From Microbacteriaceae bacterium (GTDB lineage Bacteria > Actinomycetota > Actinomycetes > Actinomycetales > Microbacteriaceae): a DNA stretch of 8,241 nt. A program made the translations under genes and the position numbers. How positions within the stretch are numbered: the stretch's first letter is position 1; every line of letters starts with the position of its first letter. The notes beneath the pieces are model-generated. The model ran no database searches and had not been told where the DNA came from. It was given only the letters and a program-made list of their open reading frames with translations. The stretch is from NCBI GenBank assembly GCA_030725885.1, contig JANRET010000038.1, positions 1 through 8,241 of the forward strand, in the 5' to 3' direction. Below are positions 1 to 4,784 of this stretch, piece after piece.

Positions 1-108
1 GTCCAAACCGGTTGCAGGTTCCGTCAGACGACGAAGCGAAACATCCGTGAGGTTCGTATAGAACGCGAGACGGGGGTCGTCCAGCGACTCGATGCGTTCG
101 AGTCGCAC
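1..108 (-). CDS. TrmH/SpoU-family RNA 2'-O-methyltransferase, N-terminal fragment
   Basis: Thirty-six codons are visible before the gene runs off the left edge. Reading on the minus strand from a GTG at 108-106, the protein begins VRLERIESLDDPRLAFY and continues with TNLTDVSLRRL and a TEPATGL segment. This pattern (xDPRLxxYxxLTDVxLRR.xEP) is the N-terminal substrate-binding region typical of actinobacterial TrmH/SpoU (SPOUT) methyltransferases, which methylate ribose 2'-OH in rRNA or tRNA using S-adenosylmethionine. The catalytic knotted SPOUT domain lies outside the window, so the substrate cannot be told. The GTG lies two bases after the stop of the DUF805 gene on the same strand, so the two are probably cotranscribed. 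No convincing Shine-Dalgarno precedes it, which fits translational coupling. The frame stays open upstream, but homologues of this type normally start at about this residue. The family assignment is from a short stretch, though the motif is distinctive. Confidence 0.72.
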   Translation of the reverse strand, partial: MRLERIESLDDPRLAFYTNLTDVSLRRLTEPATGLD

Positions 109-110
109 CG

Positions 111-683
111 CTAGCGCAGCTCGGTGGTTCGAGCAGGCCGAGCCGCGACAACGACCCACACGATGAATGCTGCGACGTTCGCGAGTGTGATGACCAACAT
201 CGACAGCGCGAGAGTCAGAAGGTCCCCGGCGTTCACTTCCGAGACACCGGCGTCGATAAGGTCGGCCGACTCATACCCGAGCCACAGCAGAACGGCCAAC
301 GAAATGGGTCCGATCAGATGGACAGCCCAGGCGAGCCACACGGGCGATCCGACATCGCGAAAACGTCGGATTGTGACGGTCAGGGTGGGGACGAAAAGCC
401 AGATCATCACGAGGGTGGAAAAAGTCCAAAGCGACTCGTTCATCGTCGTGTCAAGGATCATGCGGATTTGGTCGCCGGTAAGAGTGCTCACGTCCTCAGG
501 AATTTCGAGAGTCGACGCCGGGCTCAGAACCGAATCAATCGTGCTCACAACCGCACTGGCCAAGACGGTGAACAAAAACCAAAACCAGAAGGCTCGCCGT
601 GATGCTCGTCCATCAATGTTTCGCCATTCACGAAACCCCAATCGGACCGCGTCGACAAAGGTGAGTTGGGCGTTGTCTTCCAT
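111..683 (-). CDS. DUF805 family inner-membrane protein
   Basis: A 190-residue integral membrane protein of the DUF805 (YhaH-like) family, whose biochemical role is unknown. The family signatures are present: GRASRRAFWFWFLF at residues 25-38, leading into helix 1, and VPTLTVTIRRFRDVGSP at 98-114, the P-x-L-x-V-x-x-RR-x-x-D motif that follows helix 2. Hydrophobic segments lie at about 32-50, 86-104, 113-135 and 155-181, giving four helices with a short cytoplasmic N-terminus and an Arg-rich C-terminal tail. The loop at 55-83 between helices 1 and 2, acidic at first, and the helix 3-4 loop at 136-152 are longer than in minimal 110-130 residue members. The ATG at 683 is chosen because it precedes the first motif at the usual distance and because GATAAT lies six bases upstream, suggesting a leaderless message. 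The gene sits two bases ahead of the methyltransferase start, so the pair likely forms an operon. Confidence 0.88.
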   Translation of the reverse strand: MEDNAQLTFVDAVRLGFREWRNIDGRASRRAFWFWFLFTVLASAVVSTIDSVLSPASTLEIPEDVSTLTGDQIRMILDTTMNESLWTFSTLVMIWLFVPTLTVTIRRFRDVGSPVWLAWAVHLIGPISLAVLLWLGYESADLIDAGVSEVNAGDLLTLALSMLVITLANVAAFIVWVVVAARPARTTELR

Positions 684-689
684 TCCCCC

Positions 690-695
690 ATTATC
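690..695 (-). promoter_or_regulatory. Candidate -10 element for the DUF805 gene (leaderless)
   Basis: On the minus strand this hexamer reads GATAAT, five of six matches to TATAAT. The six bases GGGGGA separate it from the ATG, so transcription would begin at or next to the start codon. No good -35 box is visible 16-19 bases further upstream. The placement suggests a leaderless mRNA; the only purine run is inside the six-base gap and is too close to the ATG to act as a normal ribosome binding site. Confidence 0.5.
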
Positions 696-711
696 GCCGA
701 GGCACGGCTCA

Positions 712-717
712 TAGACT
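712..717 (+). promoter_or_regulatory. Candidate -10 element for the histidine phosphatase operon
   Basis: The hexamer is TAGACT, the same sequence found before the DUF3099 gene, here nine bases before the ATG instead of six. If used, the message would start only about two or three bases before the ATG and would lack most of the GGAGGG that lies in between. The alternative is a promoter further left, inside the DUF805 gene, giving a leader that contains the Shine-Dalgarno. The sequence cannot decide between them. Confidence 0.33.
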
Positions 718-723
718 GGAGGG
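718..723 (+). promoter_or_regulatory. Shine-Dalgarno of the histidine phosphatase gene
   Basis: GGAGGG lies three bases before the ATG at 727 (GGAGG with four). It is a strong anti-16S match at slightly short spacing. It supports this start codon if the transcript begins upstream of it; see the competing -10 immediately before it. Confidence 0.5.
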
Positions 724-726
724 ACA

Positions 727-1353
727 ATGACAAACTTCTTCCTCGTTCGACATGGTGAGACCGATTGGAACCTCGTCGGCCGAATTCAGGGCGCAACCGA
801 CATCCCCCTCAACGACACTGGTCGCTCGCAGGCACAAAAAACGGGCGAAAAGATGCGTGGCCGTCGTTGGGACGTTATCCTGTCCAGTCCCCTGTCGCGC
901 GCCTACGAAACCGCGAGCATCATCGCCGCATCGCTGGGGATGACCGAACCCATCGCCGATGACGACCTCGTCGAACGCAACTATGGTGAGGCCGAGGGAA
1001 TGACCGGCCCCGAACTCGAAGCGTTTTATCCGAACGACACCCCCATCCCCGGACGCGAGTCGCGCGAGGCGGTCAAGATTCGTGTGCTGGCCGCGATTCA
1101 CCGGATTGCCGCTGAGTACAAGGGCAAGAACGTGGTCATCGTGGCACACGGTGGCGTGATTCGGGCAGTGTTGCAGTCGACCACCGGACAGGCTTTTTTC
1201 GGCGAGCGAATCGCCAACGGATCGGTTCACTCGTTCCACCACTCCGACGACGGCCTTGAACTGGTTCAGTTCAACGACCCGCTCGAACTGCTGACCGACG
1301 ACATCTCTCTTCCGGACTTCGAGGACCAACAACCACTGGAAAGGCGCGAGTAA
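727..1353 (+). CDS. Histidine phosphatase family protein (phosphoglycerate mutase-like)
   Basis: A 208-residue cytoplasmic histidine phosphatase (branch 1, PGAM-like). Phosphate transfer uses the catalytic His9 in the N-terminal RHGET motif (residues 8-12). The rest of the pocket is present: Arg59 in SSPLSRAYETA, Glu84 in LVERNYGEAEG and the second histidine, His141, in VAHGGVIRAVL. The length and the tight fold without a long insert near residue 100 match broad-specificity phosphatases such as PhoE or CobC relatives rather than glycolytic phosphoglycerate mutase, which is about 230-250 residues long. The substrate cannot be read from sequence. The last 20 residues, after about 188, are acidic and probably disordered. 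The ATG is supported by GGAGGG three bases upstream. The stop codon overlaps the next gene's ATG by one base (TAATG), so the phosphatase and the YbaK-like deacylase are translated from one message. Confidence 0.92.
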   Translation: MTNFFLVRHGETDWNLVGRIQGATDIPLNDTGRSQAQKTGEKMRGRRWDVILSSPLSRAYETASIIAASLGMTEPIADDDLVERNYGEAEGMTGPELEAFYPNDTPIPGRESREAVKIRVLAAIHRIAAEYKGKNVVIVAHGGVIRAVLQSTTGQAFFGERIANGSVHSFHHSDDGLELVQFNDPLELLTDDISLPDFEDQQPLERRE

Positions 1354-1841
1354 TGGGGTGGAAAAAGATCGAGAACCTTCATGCGAACGGTGTTCGCGTA
1401 GCCGAGGCACTGACGGCTCTCGGAGTGTCCGGCGAGATAGTCGAAACCCTCGAATCGTCTCCCACGGCGGCGCGCGCGGCGGAACAACTGGACATCGAAA
1501 TCGGACAGGTGTGCAACTCGCTCGTGTTCAATGCCGATGGTGAGCCGCTGTTGATTCTCGCGTCCGGTGGTCACAAGGTCGACACTGATCGCGTCGCGGC
1601 CGAGATCGGGGTGGCATCTATTCATCGTCCCGACGCCGATTTTGTGAGACTTCACACCGGTCAGCCCATCGGTGGCGTCGCCCCCGTCGGGCACCCAACC
1701 CCGCTGCGCACAATCGTGGACACCGCGCTGGCGAACTGGGACGTGGTCTGGGCCGCGGGCGGACACCCGCACTACGTCTTCCCCACCTCGTTCGACGAGC
1801 TGGTTCGTATTACGGGCGGTCAGACTCTCGACGTCGGCTAG
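1353..1841 (+). CDS. YbaK/EbsC (ProX-like) aminoacyl-tRNA deacylase
   Basis: A 162-residue single-domain member of the YbaK/ProRS-INS superfamily, whose characterised members hydrolyse mischarged aminoacyl-tRNAs (for example Cys- or Ala-tRNA(Pro)) in trans. Diagnostic blocks are SSPTAARAAEQL at 35-46, the SLVF strand at 56-59, TGQPIGGVAPVGHP at 102-115 and AAGGHPHYVFPTSFDEL at 134-150, including the Gly-rich loop and the GxxP element that shape the substrate pocket. The position before SLVF, lysine in the best-studied YbaK proteins, is Asn55 here, so its specificity or mechanism may differ; from memory, many actinobacterial members share this. The ATG overlaps the upstream stop by one base, with GGAAAGG about nine bases ahead. 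Together with the phosphatase it forms a two-gene unit that ends in a convergent gap holding a weak hairpin. The natural tRNA substrate is not known from sequence. Confidence 0.9.
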   Translation: MGWKKIENLHANGVRVAEALTALGVSGEIVETLESSPTAARAAEQLDIEIGQVCNSLVFNADGEPLLILASGGHKVDTDRVAAEIGVASIHRPDADFVRLHTGQPIGGVAPVGHPTPLRTIVDTALANWDVVWAAGGHPHYVFPTSFDELVRITGGQTLDVG

Positions 1842-1844
1842 CGG

Positions 1845-1872
1845 TAGACGACGCGGTCATTACGTCGGTCTA
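1845..1872. terminator. Weak hairpin between convergent genes
   Basis: TAGAC-GACG (1845-1853) can pair with CGTC-G-GTCTA (1863-1872) around a nine-base loop, giving nine pairs with one bulged G. It sits in the 33-base gap where the deacylase and hydrolase genes converge, so it could end transcripts from either side. There is no U-tract on either strand, so it is at best an atypical terminator and may be chance. Confidence 0.3.
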
Positions 1873-1874
1873 GG

Positions 1875-2768
1875 TCACCCGTCAGACTGCCGCGCGAGGA
1901 ATTCGCGAATCGCCGATGCGGTTTCGAGCGGTCGTTCGTAGTGAACGAGATGCCCAACATCACTGAGCACGTGAAGTGCGGCGTTCGGAAACTGGCGCTG
2001 CACCGCAATTTGGGCCGCCAGCGGTGTGATGTCATCGTGGTCCGCGGCGACCAGTAGTACCGGCGCGCCGATCTCCGAGGCGAAATCAGGAATCGATGCC
2101 GACGTCGACGCAGCAAATGCACCGATAAGCGAATTCCGATCGGAGTAGAGCGAAAAATAACGCGCGTGCTGTTCGTGAATCCATGCTCGAAGCCCGGGGT
2201 TCCTGGACTTGGCCAACAGGGCGCTCATCAGACGAACAAACAACGGGTTGCCGAGCCACGCGGAACCCCACGTTTCGGGAAGCAATCCGCCGACGCCGTA
2301 CCACGCGGACGCGATTGCGGTCGTGAAACGTTTCGGTCCCGACAGCGCGCGTTGCGAGATCGGGTTGATGAGAACCACGGGAAGAGTTCGATCGCCGCGC
2401 ATGGCGTTGGCGACGATGAGGGAACCGAAGGAGTGTCCGATGACGATTGCGGTCTGGGTTGACGTCGCCGTCAGGAAGGCGCGGAGCCAGCGTCCGTAGC
2501 CATCAATCGACACGGAACCATCGGGCCAACCGCTGCTCGAACCGAAGACCGGGATGTCCGGGATGAGGATTCGAAATTCGTGAAGTGCATCGCCGATCAA
2601 TTGAAGACCGTGATGGTCGCCCCGGAAGCCGTGAATCATGACTATCGTCGTGGCCTTGGGTTTCGCCGAATATTCCCACCAGTGCGTGGTCGTTCCATCC
2701 ACCTCGGCGGTGCATTCAACCCCGATGCGCGGCGACATCAGTCCGGCGTAGGGGTAGGGGGCGTTCAC
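1875..2768 (-). CDS. Alpha/beta hydrolase fold protein
   Basis: A 297-residue soluble alpha/beta hydrolase. It has an oxyanion-hole HGFRG at 46-50, the nucleophile elbow GHSFGS at 111-116 (Ser113), an acid loop AADHDDITP at 241-249 in which Asp245 best fits the D-x-x-x-P pattern, and His273 in DVGHLVHYERP. This is a complete Ser-Asp-His triad. A helical lid region lies roughly at 138-210. The family includes esterases, lipases and peptidases, and the substrate is unknown. The GTG start at 2768 is preferred because TAAAAT lies exactly six bases before it, consistent with a leaderless message. The next in-frame candidate, ATG at codon 11 (2738), would also leave the domain intact. It is monocistronic, transcribed away from the exonuclease and convergent with the deacylase, so neighbours give no clue to its role. 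Confidence 0.9.
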   Translation of the reverse strand: MNAPYPYAGLMSPRIGVECTAEVDGTTTHWWEYSAKPKATTIVMIHGFRGDHHGLQLIGDALHEFRILIPDIPVFGSSSGWPDGSVSIDGYGRWLRAFLTATSTQTAIVIGHSFGSLIVANAMRGDRTLPVVLINPISQRALSGPKRFTTAIASAWYGVGGLLPETWGSAWLGNPLFVRLMSALLAKSRNPGLRAWIHEQHARYFSLYSDRNSLIGAFAASTSASIPDFASEIGAPVLLVAADHDDITPLAAQIAVQRQFPNAALHVLSDVGHLVHYERPLETASAIREFLARQSDG

Positions 2769-2774
2769 TCTAAC

Positions 2775-2780
2775 ATTTTA
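2775..2780 (-). promoter_or_regulatory. Candidate -10 element for the alpha/beta hydrolase (leaderless)
   Basis: The minus strand reads TAAAAT, five of six to consensus, followed by the six bases GTTAGA and then the GTG start. There is no Shine-Dalgarno in those six bases, so the message would start at the GTG. It is one of the few A/T-rich patches in the window. No convincing -35 box is seen. Confidence 0.58.
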
Positions 2781-2818
2781 TCGGGGTGCCCCTCAGGGTT
2801 TCCTGTCCGAACCGCGAA

Positions 2819-2824
2819 TAGGGT
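2819..2824 (+). promoter_or_regulatory. Candidate -10 element for the 3'-5' exonuclease (leaderless)
   Basis: TAGGGT fits the TANNNT form of actinobacterial -10 elements and lies exactly six bases (GAAGTC) before the ATG at 2831. The transcript would begin at or within a base or two of the start codon. GGGTGAAG overlaps the element and could be misread as a Shine-Dalgarno. No good -35 box is visible. Confidence 0.45.
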
Positions 2825-2830
2825 GAAGTC

Positions 2831-3529
2831 ATGGACACATGGGAACGATTGGGCGTATTCGACCTTGAGACGACGGGATTGAACGTCACCACCAGCCGGA
2901 TCGTGACGGCGTTCGTTGGCGTTCTGGATTCATCCGGAGCCGTCATCGAATCACACGAGTGGGTTGCCGATCCGGGTGTAGATATCCCCGATGCAGCCGC
3001 AAATGTTCACGGCTACACCACCGAGCGCGCACGTGCCGAGGGCCGTCCCGCCAGCGACGTGGTGTCCGAGATTGTCGAGCGATTGCGTGTGCTGTTGAGC
3101 GCCGGAACCCCGGTGGTCGCGTACAACGCGTCGTACGATTTTTCGCTCTTGCATCACGATGCAATTCGTCATCAGGTTGAGCCTCTCGCTGGTCCCCGTC
3201 CGCTCATCGACCCGCTCGTCATCGACAAAAAGGTGGACACCTTCCGAAAGGGTTCCAGGACTTTGCAGGCGGCGTGTGATCTGTACGGAGTCGACCTCGG
3301 CGCGGCGCACGAATCCCAAGCCGACGCTGTCGCAGCGGGCCGAGTCTTCCTGGCGATTCGAGAGAAATTTGCGGGTTCGCCGGAACTCGCGCTCACACCC
3401 AGTGAATTGCATGATGCGCAGGTGTTGTGGGCGAAGGCACAATCCGATTCATTCGCCAAGTATCTGGCGAGCAAAGGCGAGACCTCGAGACGACCGGGAG
3501 ACGGAATCTGGCCAGTCTTCGCGGGGTAG
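2831..3529 (+). CDS. DEDDh 3'-5' exonuclease (DnaQ-like, stand-alone)
   Basis: A 232-residue exonuclease of the DnaQ/RNase T superfamily, which removes nucleotides from 3' ends by a two-metal mechanism. All five DEDDh ligands are present: Asp11 and Glu13 in FDLETTGLN, Asp103 in VAYNASYDFSLL, and His160 with Asp165 in AHESQADAVAAG. There is no polymerase, helicase or BRCT domain, so it is a free-standing nuclease or a trans-acting proofreading subunit. DNA or RNA as substrate is not settled by sequence. After the nuclease domain, residues 190-231 form a tail with SELHDAQVLWAKAQ, KYLASKG and GIWPVF blocks; I recall similar tails in actinobacterial homologues, but its role is unknown. The ATG at 2831 is set by the start of the first strand and by the -10 six bases upstream. 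It ends at a strong hairpin terminator shared with rpmE2. Confidence 0.9.
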   Translation: MDTWERLGVFDLETTGLNVTTSRIVTAFVGVLDSSGAVIESHEWVADPGVDIPDAAANVHGYTTERARAEGRPASDVVSEIVERLRVLLSAGTPVVAYNASYDFSLLHHDAIRHQVEPLAGPRPLIDPLVIDKKVDTFRKGSRTLQAACDLYGVDLGAAHESQADAVAAGRVFLAIREKFAGSPELALTPSELHDAQVLWAKAQSDSFAKYLASKGETSRRPGDGIWPVFAG

Positions 3530-3544
3530 TTCGGTTTCACACAA

Positions 3545-3575
3545 ACAAAAGCCACGCGAAAAGCGTGGCCTTTGT
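3545..3575. terminator. Bidirectional hairpin terminator between exonuclease and rpmE2
   Basis: GCCACGC (3551-3557) pairs perfectly with GCGTGGC (3563-3569) around a GAAAA loop. After one A-C mismatch the stem extends through ACAAA (3545-3549) with TTTGT (3571-3575). On the minus strand the core stem is followed by TTTTGTTTGT, a good U-tract for ending rpmE2, whose stop is 15 bases away. On the plus strand the tail is only CTTTGTG, weaker but suitable for ending the exonuclease message 16 bases after its stop. Confidence 0.88.
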
Positions 3576-3589
3576 GAAAGAGACAGAGG

Positions 3590-3838
3590 TTACTGACCGA
3601 AACCTTCGTAGCGCTTGTTGAACTTCTCGACGCGTCCGGCCGAGTCCATGATGCGCTGCTTTCCCGTGTAGAACGGGTGCGACGCGGACGAGATTTCCAC
3701 GTCGATGACGGGATAGTCGATTCCGTCAACCGCGACCGTCTTTTCCGATGTCGCGGTCGAACGGGTCAAAAACATTTCGCCACTTGCGAGATCGCGAAAA
3801 ACGATGGGCGCGTACGTGGGGTGGATTTCAGCCTTCAT
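3590..3838 (-). CDS. rpmE2: 50S ribosomal protein L31, type B (zinc-free)
   Basis: An 82-residue ribosomal protein bL31 of the type B class, a component of the large subunit at the intersubunit bridge near the central protuberance. The sequence shows MKAEIHPTY at the N-terminus, [16 protein letters not shown] at 13-28, [13 protein letters not shown] at 53-65 and the C-terminal [13 protein letters not shown]. It has no cysteine, so it lacks the CxxC zinc ribbon of type A. In many bacteria the cysteine-free form replaces the zinc form under Zur control when zinc is scarce, but I see no Zur-like A/T-rich palindrome upstream, so here it may be the main L31. The ATG follows GAAGGA with five bases of spacing. 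A likely own promoter lies in the 69-base gap after the ABC gene, and a strong terminator follows the stop. Confidence 0.97.
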   Translation of the reverse strand: MKAEIHPTYAPIVFRDLASGEMFLTRSTATSEKTVAVDGIDYPVIDVEISSASHPFYTGKQRIMDSAGRVEKFNKRYEGFGQ

Positions 3839-3843
3839 GGTGT

Positions 3844-3849
3844 TCCTTC
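3844..3849 (-). promoter_or_regulatory. Shine-Dalgarno of rpmE2
   Basis: GAAGGA on the minus strand, five bases before the ATG at 3838. It is one of the best-spaced ribosome binding sites in the window and contrasts with the apparently leaderless genes nearby. Confidence 0.75.
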
Positions 3850-3861
3850 ATGGGATGCAGG

Positions 3862-3873
3862 GCGCAATTGCGC
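3862..3873. repeat. 12-base perfect palindrome in the rpmE2 leader
   Basis: GCGCAATTGCGC is a perfect inverted repeat between the proposed -10 and the Shine-Dalgarno of rpmE2. In DNA it could be an operator just past the start point. In RNA it would fold into a four-pair GCGC stem with an AAUU loop. It does not resemble a Zur box. The function is unknown and chance is possible. Confidence 0.4.
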
Positions 3874-3881
3874 AACACCAC

Positions 3882-3887
3882 AGTGTA
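3882..3887 (-). promoter_or_regulatory. Candidate -10 element of rpmE2
   Basis: The minus strand reads TACACT, matching TANNNT, in the 69-base gap between the ABC ATPase stop and rpmE2. Initiation about seven bases on would give a leader of roughly 37 bases that includes the palindrome and the Shine-Dalgarno. A TTAGTG about 18 bases upstream is a poor -35 match and overlaps the ABC stop codon. Confidence 0.42.
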
Positions 3888-3907
3888 TCAGAATCGCTAA
3901 CACGCCA

Positions 3908-4690
3908 CTAATCGCCGCGGGCGGAGAATCGACCGGCGAACCGAGAGACGGTAATCGGAGTGCCGAACGCCGAACTGAGTGTCTCGGAGTCCAGCGTGGA
4001 ACCGATGGGACCAGCGGAATGAACGCGGCCATTGGTAACCACGAGTGCGTGGGTGAAACCGGGCGGGATTTCTTCGAGATGGTGTGTGACCATAATCATC
4101 ACCGGGGCGGTCGGTGAGTTGGCAAACTCACCCAACAACCGAACGAGTTCTTCGCGGGAACCGAGGTCAAGGCTCGCGGCGGGTTCGTCCAACAAGAGAA
4201 TCTCGGGGTCGGTCATCACCGCGCGGGCAATCATCGTGCGCTTTTGTTCGCCGTCGCTCAGTGTCCCGAACTTGCGATCGGCGAGCTGATCAAGTTTCCA
4301 CTCGGACAACACTCGCCGCGCTCGCTCTTCGTCAACGGCGTCATACTTTTCGTTCCATCGTCCCGTCACGGCCCAGGCCGCGGTCATCACGACATTGACA
4401 ACGATTTCCGTGGGCGGAATCTGGCGTGCCATCGCCGTAGATGCGAAACCGAGGCGCGGACGCAAACTGAAGACGTCTTCGTCCCCCAGGTGCTCCCCGA
4501 GAATAGTGACGACCCCGTCGGTCGGATGTTCGTAGGCGGCCGCGAGCAGCAGCAACGTTGTTTTTCCTGCCCCGTTTGGACCGATCACCACCCAACGCTC
4601 GTCATGCTCGACGGCCCAGGACACGTCGTCGACAATCAACTTGCCATCGCGGACAACGGACACATTGTGAAATTGGACAACGGAAGACAT
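3908..4690 (-). CDS. Orphan ABC transporter-type ATPase (YlmA/ModF-like)
   Basis: A 260-residue single nucleotide-binding domain. Walker A is GPNGAGKT (37-44), the ABC signature is TLSDGEQKR (143-151), Walker B is ILLLDEP (164-170) with catalytic Glu169, the D-loop is ASLD (172-175), and the switch histidine is in VTHHLEEIPPGF (201-212). The LSDGE signature and THH-x-EEIPPGF block resemble YlmA- and ModF-type ATPases. The usual Q-loop glutamine is not evident: the segment reads RLGFASTAMARQ (79-90). No permease or binding protein lies beside it; the neighbours are rpmE2 and serB. It may serve a remote permease or be a soluble ATPase, so transport should not be assumed. The ATG at 4690 follows TAGTCT by nine bases and has no Shine-Dalgarno. 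It diverges from serB and reads toward rpmE2, which has its own promoter. Confidence 0.88.
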   Translation of the reverse strand: MSSVVQFHNVSVVRDGKLIVDDVSWAVEHDERWVVIGPNGAGKTTLLLLAAAYEHPTDGVVTILGEHLGDEDVFSLRPRLGFASTAMARQIPPTEIVVNVVMTAAWAVTGRWNEKYDAVDEERARRVLSEWKLDQLADRKFGTLSDGEQKRTMIARAVMTDPEILLLDEPAASLDLGSREELVRLLGEFANSPTAPVMIMVTHHLEEIPPGFTHALVVTNGRVHSAGPIGSTLDSETLSSAFGTPITVSRFAGRFSARGD

Positions 4691-4699
4691 GATGACGCC

Positions 4700-4705
4700 A
4701 GACTA
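4700..4705 (-). promoter_or_regulatory. Candidate -10 element for the orphan ABC ATPase
   Basis: TAGTCT on the minus strand fits TANNNT. Nine bases separate it from the ATG, and the last three are ATC, so the sixth base downstream is followed by ATC-ATG. Initiation at the usual distance gives a leader of zero to three bases, so the message is leaderless or nearly so. Confidence 0.4.
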
Positions 4706-4728
4706 CGCGAGCGTGACAGCCGACGGGC

Positions 4729-4734
4729 TATTCT
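4729..4734 (+). promoter_or_regulatory. Candidate -10 element for serB
   Basis: TATTCT, four of six to TATAAT, lies about 50 bases before the GTG. It would give a leader of about 44 bases carrying the Shine-Dalgarno. No clear -35 box is present at the right spacing, so this is tentative. Confidence 0.33.
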
Positions 4735-4774
4735 GTTGAACGAGTCTGTCGCACTGTGGTTGCGTCACTCGGGC

Positions 4775-4780
4775 GGGAGG
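4775..4780 (+). promoter_or_regulatory. Shine-Dalgarno of serB
   Basis: GGGAGG lies four bases before the GTG at 4785. It decides this start: the protein then begins MSRFIVICDVDST with the catalytic motif at residue 9, as expected for a short SerB. Confidence 0.7.
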
Positions 4781-4784
4781 CCCT

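Noticed and set aside
124..714. Plus-strand open frame opposite the DUF805 gene
   Set aside because: The minus strand carries the DUF805 motifs and four helices; the plus reading is Arg/Ser/Thr-rich with no recognisable feature.
709..1410. Long minus-strand open frame opposite the histidine phosphatase
   Set aside because: It is an antisense shadow: the plus strand encodes a complete phosphatase with all catalytic residues, while this frame shows no domain or regular composition.
1842..1874. Small gene between the deacylase and the hydrolase
   Set aside because: The gap is 33 bases with only a weak hairpin, and overlapping open frames are shadows.
2951..3442. Minus-strand open frame inside the exonuclease gene
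   Set aside because: Antisense to an intact DEDDh nuclease, no ribosome binding site and no domain.
4555..4590. Similar DNA at 4555-4590 and about 7742-7790 as a possible repeat
   Set aside because: Both stretches encode Walker A loops of ABC ATPases (GPNGAGKT and GLNGAGKT); the likeness reflects the shared protein motif, not a DNA repeat.
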